Under the pieces are notes generated by a model. That model worked only from the letters and a program-made list of their open reading frames with translations. It had not been told where the DNA came from and did not search any database. A stretch of 64,000 nucleotides of DNA, from NCBI GenBank assembly GCA_037178975.1, contig JASJZH010000002.1:2728001-2792000 (forward strand), given 5' to 3'. Origin of the DNA: Oscheius tipulae (Eukaryota > Nematoda > Chromadorea > Rhabditida > Rhabditidae). How positions within the stretch are numbered: the first letter of the stretch is position 1; every line of letters starts with the position of its first letter. Positions 22,278 through 33,639 of the stretch are shown in pieces. The position numbers and the translations under genes are program-made.

Positions 22278-25200
22278 CTAGATCAGAATCTGTTCGGCAT
22301 ACTTGGCGATAAAGAGAGCTGCCGTGACGTGGACGTTTAGCGACCTCGTCTGTCCGAGCTGTTCAATCTCGACGGTTTGATCGACAGCACGAAGAAGCTT
22401 TGTTGGAACACCGGCTTTCTCTTCGCCCATCAGAAGAACACACTTCTTCGGGAATTGAAGCTTGTGGAAGGGGATACTGTCAGTTGTCTGCTCGGCGGCG
22501 ATAACTGTGTAGCCTTGGGATCGGAGGTCTTCGAGGTAGGGGAGCAGATTTTCTGGACGCACCTGAACATGATTAGGTCTGACCATCCCTTTGTCTCCCT
22601 ATAACTCACCGCGTCAATTTTCTGCCACTTTTCACTGCTCATACTCAGAGCTTTGAAGCCCTGATCATTGGCCATCAAGAGGTCTGCGATGACTAATTTG
22701 TTCACGCCGAAAATTTCCGATGTGCGGCAGAGACCGCCCAAATTGTTCGGCTTGTCGATCAGGGAAGCAACGACAATCAGGCTACAATCGTCTTTTTTGA
22801 CTCTTCCCTTCGTGATGATCTTCTTCTGGAGAGATTCCGATTGATCGCTTATGGGTTCTTCTTCGGGAACCACATCGATATCTGGTGCACAGCTGGCATT
22901 CTTGAGCAAAGCAGCGTAGACCAGAGATGGGGCTTCAAGGAAGGTGGTATCGGCATTTCGGGAACGGAACCTGGAAAGTTGTTGTTAAGAGAAGAAACAG
23001 AGATACTGATACACAGCAAGACAGAGAGACTGTGACAGTGAGCACCTGGTCGTATTCAGTTCTTCGATCAGATTCATCGGGATGGTCTCTTCAACCGGAA
23101 GCCCTGTCTTTGTAGGCAGTTCAATCAGAGCAGTCTGTAGATCTAGATGGTCTCTCATATTTAATTTTGAGAAGTAGAAGTCCTCGACCAGGTTGTCAAT
23201 GACTCTCCTCGAGTTTCCAGCTGGTTCCGAGTCAAACTTCACGAGACTTTCTACATATTTGAACTTTTCCTTAGCCTCGGGATCCAAACTATTGAATATT
23301 ATCTAAAAACTCAGATTCATCACGAGAAAAATCGGTCTCACAGTGAGTCCAGCGATGGCGGTGCATCTAACAGAAAAGTTTTGGGCCGTCGACCAGGGAA
23401 GGATGGCTGTCAGGGTGCTTCCCTCGATTTCCTGCAAACAAAAAACATTGCCACCCAGTTCTCAATGTGTACGCTATCTGTCAATCCGAGCAATTATTTA
23501 TCACCTCCTCGGCGTTTGCTCTAAGAAAACAGTCCTCCGGGTGTATAAATTGACGAGGGGAAGTGTGAATTATCAACAAACAGAATGATTTCGGCAAAAT
23601 TGTGAGTTCTCTTATCTCACTCTTGCGTTGCCTCTGTCTCTGTGTACATTTTTTCTTACCAAAGATCCCCTTATTTTCCAGCTTTCTCTTTTTCCTCTTG
23701 GCCATCTTCGCCCTCTCCGAAGCCCAGTACTACAACCCGTACAATGCCTACGGCTATGGGAATGGTCTTGGGTATGGAGGCTACGGTGGCTACGACCCTT
23801 ACTACAACAGTTACTATGGAGGAGCTGCCGGTGGAGGACTCTATAATCCGTACGGATATGGCTACTACGGGAAGAGAGCTGCCGGTTTCAAGGCTTGAAC
23901 TTTGAATAAAGTGAAAATACCTACGGGGTCTTCGGTGCCTCGGGAGAGGTGAACCATGATGTTGATCCAGGAGGCAATGCTGCCGATTCTTTGGAAGGCG
24001 AGCTGAAAAAAGTTTGGTCACTGTCTCTCTATCTGCTAACCTGATGGTCCATCTTGATGAGTCGCACCATGTACTCACGGCTCCTCATACAGAGTCTGAC
24101 CAGAATCCACTCGACTACCAGCTTGATAGAGTACTGCTGACAGGGATCCAGAATACAGCTCAGACAGTGCTCGAAGACTGCTCTAATCCAGTCCTGAACT
24201 CAACGCTTTGTCAAAATAGTCCTCCCACATACCGTATTCTCAAGTCCAATGTGCTCCATGATAAAGAGAAGCAGTGAGACGACTCTGGTCTTCTGTCTGT
24301 GAGCCAGAGAAAGACCGAAAGACTTGGAGGAGCTCTGATCTAGGATTGTGGACTCTTGAATGATGGCCGTCGTGAGACTGGCTGCGAAGCAGGAATCACT
24401 GGCCGAGCGGTTAGCTGCCACGACGAAAGCCTTGATTCTGGCACGCTGAACGATCTCGTGAGCTCTGGAATAGAAGATACCATCTCCCCGATCATTAGAA
24501 CTGCTTAGTAACTGCTAGACAGTATTTCTGCAGAATTGCCTAAACTAATTTTGTATGACGCGCTTATGTCTGTCATTAAACTGCGTAAAAACATTGGATG
24601 ACGTGAAATTTGAGGTTTACTCACAATAATGATTCGTGACTCTTGCAAAAAGTGCACATCACTTCTTTGACTATTTGTTTCCCGTAGTTTACCGTATTCG
24701 CTCTCATACCATCTCACACTTCCAGAAATTCGTACTCTCTCCGAAGCTTCGTCTCTACAGTATTCGTTCTTCAACGACAGTCTATTTCGTATCCTCTCTG
24801 CAAACGGAGTCATTCCCATACTGTCTCCGAAATTTCAGTATCTCCGTACTATCTCGCTAGATGAGTCGCTCCCATTGGGTCTCCGAACTTTCATCTCGCT
24901 GTCACTCTCCGAAAGTACAGTCGAAACCGTTTTTTTACGATAAAATTTCTTCCGTACTTTCGCGGAAGTTAGAGTCGCTCCCGTAGTGTCTAGGTAGGTA
25001 TAATCTCATTCGTTAGTACTATCCTCGCCCCACTTTTACTTTCTTTCTCAAAGATTTCAGGTCCAGGAAATAATTTTCATGCTGTACATTGTCTTGCAAA
25101 GTTGTAGCCCTTATTCTCCTCTACAACTTTGCCGAATATTGACGGAAATATAAAAAAGCGGTTACGAGTATCGAAACATGTAAAAAGAAAACCAGGACCC

Positions 25201-28200
25201 ACTTTTCGAACTCTGAATCCGGCAAGGCATCTGGATACTCTCCGTAAATTCTCGCAAACGCAGCATTCAGAACTCTGGTGTCTTTCTTCGGAACAGGACC
25301 AAACATAGCGATCTGGAGAACTTCCCTGGCCCAATCTGCGGTCAGCCATTCCTGTGCGGACGACAGAGTATTGGCCAGGATCAGGGCGACGGACTGGCTC
25401 AGCTGGGCTGCTGCGGCGAACTCTTGGAAGAGTTCCTTGCTTCTTTCGACCACAGCAGTTTCTTGCATGAGGCGCTTTTGAAACAGGATTTGGAAGAGTT
25501 TTTCGATGGCTGGCAGACAGTTTTGAGACTTTTTTTCCTCGTTGACAATGGCGGCTGCGGCGTTGACAGCGGACAGAAGAAGGTCGCGGTTCTTGACCTG
25601 GAAAATGGACAGTGACAGGGACAGTGACAGGAACTTACCGAAGAGAGACGTTCACAGATGATGGTCAAGAGCGCTTCCTTGACTGAATAGGATGAGGCAC
25701 AGTCCAGGTAATCAATACATTCCTGGACATCCTGATCTGCTGATCTTGGGGTGACTTCCAGACCCCTAGAAATAACAGGATTGAATAGATTAGATGCTGG
25801 TTTTTACTTGATGTACCAGCTGAGACGATTTGCCTGGACCAGGGACTGTAGCGCAGTGAACTCTTTGGTAGTCAGTCCAGTTCTGAAAGTTTTGTTTTTC
25901 TGCCTCACTCTCCCTGTCTCTATGTCAGTTTGCCTACCTGTCACTCTTCGGTGGGGACAGAAAATCCTCTCCTGCCTTCACGTGTCCCAGTAGCGTTTCC
26001 TCACTCCGGTAAAAGAATGCTTTGAAAACTAGCATTGCCGTAGCCACTCTCCTTGTCCCCACAGTCTTCATAATGTCTACATGGAAGATTCTCGTGAGGT
26101 CGTCGATGAAGCCGGGAGCGAATTTCAGGACGAAAGTGAGATACGTCTTTTCCAGAATTTCGAGGTCGACTGTCTGGAAGCAAAAGTGAACGTCCAGTAG
26201 TGAGCCCACCTCTTCCTCAATCTCCTTTTTGATGAAGTCCAGCAGGGGTCTCAAATCTTCCTCTGGGGTTTTCTCCACGTAGATATAGTGAGAGATCAGG
26301 GCAAGGTAAATTGATCTGCCTTGTTCCTCTTCTATCATCTTGTGAAGGGTAGTAAGAACAATGTCCAGTTCTCCGCTCAGTTTTACTCGCTCCCAGAAGA
26401 TTGAGTAGTAGTCGCCTTCCTGAAACGATCAAGTCACTGTCAATGTCAGCTAACCTGTGAACTCCAAGTAATCAACTCCTCGATGAACTGATCCGATTCC
26501 ATCTTCTCACATGTCTCCTTCCAAAGAGTTTGAACAGTTTCGGCTAATTTCTTGTACAGTTCCGGTGCTCCCGCTGAGAAGAATGCCGTCAAAGAACCCA
26601 ACTCAGCCATGTTATTCTTGTCCTGAAACACGATGTTTTCGCTAGAGAGTATAGGAGCTTACCCAGATAGTTATCCGAACCATGAAGTCGACGTAAAGGT
26701 AGCAGGTGAGGAGGCGAAGACCCGGAAATTGGATATAGCTGACTCTGTTCAGAACTCGGCGGTAGAGAGGAAAGACATCTGTTCCGGAAAGAATCAACCT
26801 TTTCTGGACAGACGTCAAAGCTTGAGCCACGTGGTAGAAGGAGACTGGGGAGGAGAGTTCAATTACATTGTTGAGAAGAGATCGAATGAAATTTTCTGGA
26901 AACGATGGTGGGTTGGAGCACTTTATTATCGTTTTCAAGACTTGTTCGTTTCTGTCAGGTCTGTTTTTGTCAATCTGTCCAAAATCGTGCTAGTATGTTC
27001 TGGATATTTCGTCTGTATCAACGTTGAGACAGACATACAATTAGCTGAGCTGTTACGCCCGTCCTAGGAAGCTTTTGAACCTATCGCTGTCTTTATTTCA
27101 AACTGACTCGTTGAGCCCAATAAAGATTTCTGTTTTGTAATTAAAACTTTCAAAAAATGACTCACCTGGCTCATTTGAACTCTCCACAATTTCTCTGAAG
27201 ACCTCTCCTAGAGCCGCGATAAACTCATCCAGATGGTTTCTTTCCAGCAATCTCCAAATAAGATCGTTCCCATTGATGGCCGGGAAGACGTACGAGAAGA
27301 TGAACTGAAATTTGGACAATGGAAGAAGAAAGTAAAGAGCTACCTCTGAATTCATGGTGAGGATCTTCGGATCACTTTCAACGACCTTTTCCAAGGCCCA
27401 GAGCCTGATCCAGCCGTTGCTATGAAGAAGAGCTCGGATGAATACGATCGAGACCCATTTCCATTTGAATTTGCCTTCTTTCACAGCTGTTAAGAGCTCA
27501 TCCACACGGGTAAGAACTGGTCGGATGATGTGGAACTGAAAACAAAATAAACGGAGCTAAAAACTACCAACCTGGGGCTCTTCGAGGGATTCTACCAGGA
27601 CAAAAAAATCGTTCCAGACCTTTTCAGTCTTTCCAACTTTCAGGGCAGAGTAGCACGCTTTTCGGGATCCTTTCGAAGAGTTCTCGTCTGGAAAATAAGC
27701 ATAAGAATGCAGAGAAACATAGAAACAGAGAAGCAGCGGGACAAAAAGACAGAAAGACATAGATCCTTGTGGAGCTATTTGCGACGGATCCGGTTGCTTT
27801 GGTCATCTTTGCTAGCGGTAGCTTCTCGTGGCAGTGGAAAATGATGTTTCCAGACGAGTTGAGACGATCTAACTGGCTTGCTACTTGACTGGGAAGATGA
27901 CTTGTCGAGACTATCATCATTATTAGATTCGACTGGACAAAACAAGTCGAGGTAGAGAGACACATGGGCGAACGCTGATACCAGGAAACAGAAATACAGA
28001 GAACCAAAAGACGGAGGAATGGACAAACCTTTCAGAACTCTTAAAACCAGATCCTCCATTCTACAGTTCAGATTTTGCGGACATTTTTCGGCAAAATCTC
28101 CCAGACAGGGCAATGCAGCTTCCATCTGCTCTACTTCCAGAGCTTCAATTTTTCTGGAAAGGTCGTAAAACTCCAAAACCTCAAGCAAGTTTACCTGATA

Positions 28201-28301
28201 AACTGTCCGAAATCTTCGTCTGAGCTACACAAATCAACCTGGTTGAAATAGTCTACCCGTGTTGGGACCTCATCTTCGATTTTTAGGGATCCCAGATCCA
28301 T
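22278..28301 (-). CDS. TARBP1: TARBP1-type tRNA (guanosine-18-2'-O)-methyltransferase (SpoU/SPOUT)
   Basis: Nineteen exons total 1189 aa: 28301-28195, 28153-28029, 27687-27572, 27535-27344, 27304-27166, 26895-26663, 26622-26455, 26419-26210, 26173-25938, 25882-25808, 25765-25639, 25597-25203, 24464-24229, 24180-24041, 24002-23925, 23431-23342, 23302-23046, 22970-22610, 22562-22278. The first about 1000 residues are helical repeat sequence; the last about 170 form the SpoU domain: LIVVASLIDKPNNLGGLCRT (motif 1), CVLLMGEEKAGVP (motif 2), VEIEQLGQTRSLNVHVTAAL (motif 3). It methylates G18 of tRNAs. It is shorter than human TARBP1 (about 1600 aa), with the shortening in the helical part. The exon 13/14 splice sites are the least certain. 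A CCTTCCAG acceptor precedes the ATG by 12 nt (trans-splice candidate). Intron 15 contains a complete antisense gene; intron 2 a truncated gene duplicate. Confidence 0.9.
23544..23549 (+). promoter_or_regulatory. TATA box of the nested YG-rich peptide gene
   Basis: TATAAA 36 bp before the ATG at 23585, inside TARBP1 intron 15 on the opposite strand. Spacing suits a core promoter with a very short 5' leader, and argues that the nested gene has its own promoter. Confidence 0.55.
23585..23898 (+). CDS. secreted Tyr/Gly-rich peptide precursor, nested in TARBP1
   Basis: Two exons (23585-23601, 23682-23898) give 77 aa. A signal peptide (MISAKFFLFFLLAIFALSEA) is followed by QYYNPYNAYGYGNG and repeated GYGGYGGYDPYYN-like units, ending GYYGKRAAGFKA. 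The only dibasic site is GYYGKR, whose Gly before Lys-Arg would give an amidated C-terminus if cleaved. This composition matches nematode YGGYG-type peptide precursors (nlp/cnc-like), several of which are epidermal and induced by infection or wounding. It lies wholly within a 493-nt intron of TARBP1 on the other strand, with its own TATA box and an AATAAA at 23905-23910, just 15 bp before TARBP1 exon 15. Confidence 0.85.
27765..27913 (-). pseudogene. truncated duplicate of the 5' end of the nested four-helix membrane-protein gene
   Basis: Inside TARBP1 intron 2. This stretch aligns with 34791-34930 on the opposite strand: both have TAGTCTYGACAAGTCATC, then CTCGYCTGGAAA, then an ATG with ATGACCAAA and the codons for MTK-x-TGS, ending AGCTCCACRAGG. 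Only the 5' flank and about the first 15 codons are present, and a stop (TAG) is in frame after them, so it is a non-functional fragment. Confidence 0.65.
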
Positions 28302-28477
28302 TTTCTGAGGTCTGGAAGGGAATTCTCGTTGGAATAACGGGTCAAAAAGCGATTTGCAGCAGAAACAGTTATGTGAATCGACAACTTTTGTACAAAAATC
28401 AACGAAAAGCACAACAAGAAGTCACTCGAACAACTACGAACATGCTAGAAAATTCCATAAAAAAGCAATATGAGATT

Positions 28478-28483
28478 TTTATT
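28478..28483 (-). terminator. polyadenylation signal AATAAA downstream of SLC35D
   Basis: AATAAA on the minus strand 126 nt after the SLC35D stop and about 165 nt before the TARBP1 trans-splice acceptor. Such spacing is typical of nematode intercistronic regions. Confidence 0.45.
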
Positions 28484-28608
28484 GAGTTGCCGAGAGTTCG
28501 ATGAATAAATACTGGTCGTAGTGTAACCCGAAAAAAACAAGATTCCGTTGTAGAGTGGACAAGTGAGTTGTGAACCGGAGGGAAAATGCAAAAAACAACA
28601 AGTTAAGA

Positions 28609-31600
28609 TCAAATAAGGGGTAGCTTCTCGGAATTCTTCGTGGGGAGGGGTAGGGCAATCTGTGGCCGGCTGGGTTTCGTTCGGAAGGTCACGTAGGTGT
28701 AGAGTATACTTCCAAAGACACTGAAAATTGTAGGTTAGCAAGGAAGCTTCACTCGAAGGGCTATCACTCCCGAAAAACCGACTAGCTGCTTATTTTTGAA
28801 GCTTTCTAAACCGTTCGGAAGTGTCTCAGAATGGCTGTAATCGACACCAGACACTTCAAAGGCACGTTCCAGTCCCATAATATAAATTTTCGGGCTAGAA
28901 AAGCTCTGCATAGTCGTAGGTCTTGATTTGACATACAACTTTGCAGAAGATCGCCAAGCTGTAAAACCACGAACTGACCCCGAAGACTTACAATCTAGTG
29001 GCAGGTATATACAGGGCGGCCCATAATTACGTTGACAAGGTAAAAGTTCCGTGAAAACAAAAATAGAGCAGAACAAGAAAATCTACCATACACGTTTTAT
29101 TCTTAACAAAAAACTGAACATAATTGAACTTTAAAGTTCAAAGATATCGCCGTCAGCATCAACACAGGACTTGAGACGTTTGGGGAAGGCATCGACGGTG
29201 GCACGCAGGTAGGCATCATCGAGCTTACTCCAGGATTCTTCCAGGGATTTCTTCAGAGAATCGATGTCCAGATGGGGTTTGGAGCATGTCTTGGACTCGA
29301 GAACGCTCCAGATTGAGTAGTCCATAGGATAGAGGTCCGGGAATGAATTGAAAGTGACGAAGTCCGGGAAGTCCTGCTGGCACGAGTTCTGGACGGCGTT
29401 GTGCTTGTGGGCCGGCGCCCAATCTTGTTGGAAGCATCGATGTCTTTTCTTGAAGTATTTCTTGGCCCAGGGCAAAAGCCGAATCTTCAGCATATCGAGA
29501 TAATTGTTTCCATTGACTTTGATTCCCTGTGGAACGAAGATGAGAGGCGTCTTTCCATCTGAGGTGATTCCGGCAAAGACCATCACACTTTTCGGATAAG
29601 CAGTTCGCTGTACGGTCACATTTGGCTGAGAAATTGCGTAGACTCTATCCTTTTGCTTGTTCAAAGCCTGTTTGATGGTGAACGCTTTCTCATCTGTGAA
29701 GAGAATCGTCTGATGAGCTCCATTCTTGAAACGTCTAAGCAACTCCTTGGTACGGACTTTTCTCTTGATTTTTGCAGCAACAGAAAGAAGTTGGCTTCTA
29801 GTCTGCTTTCATTCATCTCAATCGCTAGACGATCCTTGACAATTCGTTGCAACGAAGTTCGGGAAATCGACATCTCCTTTGACAATTTGCGGATAGAGCG
29901 CGCCGGGTTGCAACGAAGACATTTGCGCACGTTCTTAATAGCTGCTTTGGTTGAAACAGAAACAGGTCTTCCGCGTCCGGTTCGGTCGGAATGGCTTCCC
30001 AAAGACTTGAATCTTGAAAATGTCGCCGATACAAGTTGCCTGGATATATTAAGCCGCCTCGGAATATCGCATGCCGGAATTCCCTCACGATAAAGATGTG
30101 AGACGATTGATGCACGATGGGGCGACGTCATTCTAAAAGCAGGGACCTATAACTCAAAAAACAATTGAAAATATAGTAACAAACATTATCAAACAAAGAT
30201 AAAAAAGATTAGAAACACAGAACTAGAAAAAATTGCATTTCCGCGTGAGCGCGCCTTGTCAAGGTAATTATGGGCCACACTGTAGAGTCAAAGAAGAGGA
30301 GAGGTGCAAAGTGCCGGTCATTTCACCACTTCAAAATCTCCAGATCAATTTCGGGGGCTAGTGATTTTTTGCAAGAATGTAGCCCTGGATCAGAGCTACA
30401 ACATTGAAAATTTTGAAAGTTCATGTGTTTTAGAGCATTTGTTTGGGCCATTTTGAGTCAGAAGACATAAGAGTTACCAAACTGGTTGACGGCTAAATCT
30501 TAGTACTTCAACATATTTGGAACCGAACCTCGAGATCGAATTATGCTGATTCCATAACTCTAAAGTAACCAAATAACTAACCTGATATTGATGCCCATAA
30601 AGTTGAGCCATTGGAAGACAAAGTCTCCGCTGGAGAACATGCCCACGTAGGTGACGAAGAGATTCTTGATTGGACCGACACAGGTCGTAGTCAAGGCCGA
30701 ATTGTTCTGGGTGCAGAGCACCAAAGAGTAGTTCAAAACAAAACCACAGACGCAAGAGATGATGAAGCAGACCCAGATATTTGGAGTCATGTCCTCACTC
30801 TTGATGAAGAGCATTGCCTAAAGTGGTTGTTTGAACAAATGGGAGATACCCTACCTTGTCAATATCTCCACTGTAGGCACAGAGGGCCAAGAAGGGCGCG
30901 ACTATAAAGAGGCAATTGTAGTACATGACTCCGTATTTGCCCAGATCCTGAAAGAGGCACTGTTACTTTCTCTCTGTCACCCTCTCAACCTGTTTTGTTC
31001 AACCTGTTCTTTTCTCTGAACATCGCGTCTTTGTCAAACTCTTGGCTAGTTCTGTCAGTCCTGTATTCTCGATCAATCAAGAGCCTGTTCACCTATCCCT
31101 GTCAAATGGTCCAATCACTCTATTCATTTGTCACCCTGTCCCTGTTTGTCCGCTTCTGGTCCGTTCCAGTCTAGTCTCCTTGAGCTACCATATATGGAGT
31201 AACGTTTTCGCACTGGCTCCCATATCCGACCTTACTGTTACTGTCAATCTGTCCTAATCCTGCCAAGAGGCAGAACCACACACATACTCGAAGCTCCAAA
31301 ACATAGTTCATTTGATGATATTTAGTCCAACAAGACTAGACATGTCAAATCTAATACCTGACAAGAAACTGCCATAGTAGCTAGTCGCCCGTCGTCTACC
31401 CATCCTAGCAGGTAGGCTCTTCGCCGTCGTCTCTCTCAGCTTTCAACACGGCAGCTTTTTCCAGAAAAATGTCCGACTACTACGACAACGCCTACGAAGC
31501 CATCGGTCCTATGGTTCCGGATGACCAAGTCCCAGATGCGCCGCCGGGTGACGATCAAGAAATGCTGAAGACGCTGGAAGAGCCAAAGATGAAAAGTGGA

Positions 31601-33343
31601 GCTGCTCCTCTGCGTAACGACGACATCGACCTGAGATCGTTCTCGGCCAAGGGGGAAGCCTTCCCGAAGGAGCCAATCGCCAAGATGAACATCAAGAAGA
31701 CGAAGAAGACTAGCAAGAAGAAGGTCCCCAAGAAGAAAAAGAAGACCAAATGGTGCATTCTACTGGCCGTCTCTGCCACTATCATGGCCAGCTGTCTCAT
31801 CCTGCTCGCCGTCCTCATCGCTGCCAAGGCTTCCAGATCCAAGTTCTTCTGCATCTAGCCGCCGAAACCTTCCAAAAACCGAAATAAAGTTATCTGAACT
31901 TGGATGTCTACTGTTTCTTTGTCTATATCTCTCTGTCTCCCTCATTTGTGCAGTCCTGCCTCCTACGACCATTGCTTCCAAGTATTACGTAGAAATACGA
32001 GCGCGCCCTCCGCTTAGACATCACAAACCTGGCCTACCTAGCCGGCCAGGTTTATGATGCTTGCTCCGCTTTTCCTGAATTTTGCTCCCGTACCGTCTCG
32101 TATCCGAAGCAGTGTTTGAGCGTCTTTCAATCTGCCGCTAAACATAACATACCTTGGCATCTAACTTTTGTTTGGTATACACTCCCAAGGCAGCGGTACA
32201 GAGATCGTTGATTCCAATGAGAGTATAGCCCCAGGCGTCGAACGTGAGATCGTAGAGGGCTGCGACAACAGATCCCAGTATCATCAAGGCTACTGATATT
32301 CTCACTGCTCTTGTTGCATTGATTCTGGAATGTGTTGGGTACAAAAACACCGAAGACCCTCACCCTAAAATGTAGTACTCGAGTATCATAGTCATCAGTA
32401 TGGAGAATCTTCGGAGGACAGTGAACATGGGTAGGCTGAAAAAGTTTCTAGAGGAAAAAATACCTAGGAACCTACTTGATCATTTGGGTACCTCCCAGCC
32501 CAGACACGAGATTGAAGCCGTACAGTATCGGCAGTGGAAATATTTTTCTGGGGATAGAACTGTCGAGATCGGGGAATTTGACGAGGCGAAAAAATTTGGC
32601 TAGTCGGAGAATGGTCAAGGTGGCTAGCATTTGACCGACGGCTACCACTTGAAAGGATGGAAACCTGGAAAATGAAAGTAAGAAGCAGAGAGACAATGGA
32701 CATCCAGGTTCCACCTTTGGATCCTGCAGTCGGAGCTCAAATTTGTTGTGAGTAGTATGAAAGTAAACAAATTTTTTAAAATTACTGTAATTATCTAACA
32801 TCGACCTGGAAGCTTTCAAAAGTTCCAAAGCAGAAGTCAATTCAAGATGCTCCTGCTCCGACCAAGAAGGAGGATCAAGTACCAGGCCACTTCTGTCAAG
32901 AAGCCGACGAAGACCCCTTTTCCCGATGACTTGGTGACGGCTATCGAAAAGTCGAAAATGGACGCGTTTTTGCTGGGCGAGGAGGCTGCAACCATCGAGG
33001 AGAAAGTTCGCGGACAGAACGAGATCAAGAGATCGGAACAGGGACCGCAACAGTTGAGAGTTGAGGAGATCGGCACGGCCCACGACGAGGAGGACAAGAA
33101 GAGTCCGGACATTAGGAAGTCCGATGATATATAGATCATTCGATAATAATTGTTACAACAGACAAGCTTTCTTCCTTTGGGTATGGGAGGGAGACAGATA
33201 CTCTGACGGGGATGTGGACAGAGAGACAGAGAGACTCACCTATAGTTTGTCAGTAGTATTTTGTTAACAAAGACCACCACTATTGATGTAACTCCATAGA
33301 AAACTGCTGATGATAATCTAGAAAAAAGTGTTGTCTCCGACAT
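28609..33343 (-). CDS. SLC35D1: nucleotide-sugar transporter, SLC35D family (SQV-7-like UDP-GlcA/UDP-GalNAc)
   Basis: Seven exons (33343-33240, 32664-32476, 32435-32364, 32324-32153, 30947-30855, 30817-30582, 28720-28609) give 325 aa. Diagnostic stretches are [87 protein letters not shown] and [14 protein letters not shown], all in SLC35D order with about ten membrane helices. These Golgi/ER antiporters import UDP-sugars for glycosaminoglycan synthesis; the worm member is SQV-7. The ATG abuts a TTTTTCAG acceptor (trans-splicing). The C-terminus ([18 protein letters not shown]) is cytosolic. Introns 1 and 4 each contain a plus-strand gene and intron 6 contains a Tc1/mariner element, which spreads a short transporter over 4.7 kb. 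Confidence 0.93.
29012..30282 (-). mobile_element. Tc1/mariner-superfamily DNA transposon
   Basis: 1271 bp bounded by inverted repeats of at least 29 bp: CAGGGCGGCCCATAATTACG at 29012 and CAGTGTGGCCCATAATTACC read inward from 30282, both followed by TTGACAAGG (26 of 29 bases match). TA dinucleotides flank both ends (29010-29011, 30283-30284), the target site of this superfamily. It sits in the last intron of SLC35D, transcribed in the same direction as the host gene. It contains one frameshifted transposase. Confidence 0.93.
29131..30131 (-). pseudogene. Tc1/mariner transposase, one frameshift
   Basis: The N-terminal frame (30131 down to about 29780) encodes a paired-like helix-turn-helix pair: [20 protein letters not shown] and [20 protein letters not shown]. 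The C-terminal frame (about 29790 down to 29131) encodes the DDE/D domain: [25 protein letters not shown] and [12 protein letters not shown] carry the three acidic catalytic residues (last one Asp, in a DYSIW motif as in maT/mariner-like groups). The frames change register around 29775-29795, so no intact transposase is made unless this is a sequencing slip. All catalytic acids remain, so the damage looks recent. Confidence 0.88.
31469..31858 (+). CDS. single-pass tail-anchored-like membrane protein, nested in SLC35D intron 4
   Basis: Single-exon frame of 129 aa. The N-terminus is acidic and Pro-rich ([29 protein letters not shown]), the middle very Lys-rich ([19 protein letters not shown]), followed by one hydrophobic helix ([26 protein letters not shown], about 99-122) and a six-residue tail ending FFCI. 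A basic cytosolic side and C-terminal helix suggest type II or tail-anchored insertion. A TTTTTCCAG acceptor lies 4 nt before the ATG and AATAAA at 31883-31888, so it looks like a complete trans-spliced gene. I do not recognise the family. Confidence 0.75.
   Translation: MSDYYDNAYEAIGPMVPDDQVPDAPPGDDQEMLKTLEEPKMKSGAAPLRNDDIDLRSFSAKGEAFPKEPIAKMNIKKTKKTSKKKVPKKKKKTKWCILLAVSATIMASCLILLAVLIAAKASRSKFFCI
32025..32053. repeat. perfect 10-bp inverted repeat (hairpin) in SLC35D intron 4
   Basis: AAACCTGGCC and GGCCAGGTTT separated by 9 nt; outside the stem ATCA and TGAT continue the pairing after one mismatch. A stable RNA hairpin on either strand. It could be a small-RNA precursor, a structure near the 3' end of the nested gene, or chance. 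Confidence 0.5.
32847..33134 (+). CDS. small charged protein nested in SLC35D intron 1
   Basis: Open frame of 95 aa with strongly GC-biased third positions (many GAG, AAG, CTG, GTC, ATC), as in the surrounding real genes. It starts [19 protein letters not shown] and continues acidic and Lys-rich ([34 protein letters not shown]). No signal peptide or membrane helix; probably disordered or coiled. An upstream exon is possible since no strong acceptor directly precedes the ATG. On the opposite strand a long shadow frame exists, but SLC35D needs that region only as intron. Family unknown. Confidence 0.55.
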   Translation: MLLLRPRRRIKYQATSVKKPTKTPFPDDLVTAIEKSKMDAFLLGEEAATIEEKVRGQNEIKRSEQGPQQLRVEEIGTAHDEEDKKSPDIRKSDDI

Positions 33344-33639
33344 CTGAAAAATAAGTAATGAAAATATGAACAGATCGAATAGGTAAAGAATGGAGAAGGT
33401 CCATTGAGGAAAAGAAGGTTACTCTCATAGAAAATCTTTATAAATTTGGAACCCAAAGCAATTTGTTTTAGTGCGAAAACCAATGGGGCAAGGTCATGAA
33501 CAAGGGGAAGAATCTCTCTGGACATTTGTCATTTTCTGTCGAGAAATGTGAAAAGCACCGAGGTTATTGAGCAATGCGAGGCGGTTGTAGATTATTATAG
33601 TAGTTTCAGTAAGACCCGTCTAAAGAGAATGGAAAATTT

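Noticed and set aside
32472-33083. 203-codon minus-strand frame as one SLC35D exon
   Set aside because: Only 32664-32476 matches the transporter; the upstream part is intron, and the opposite strand there has the better coding character.
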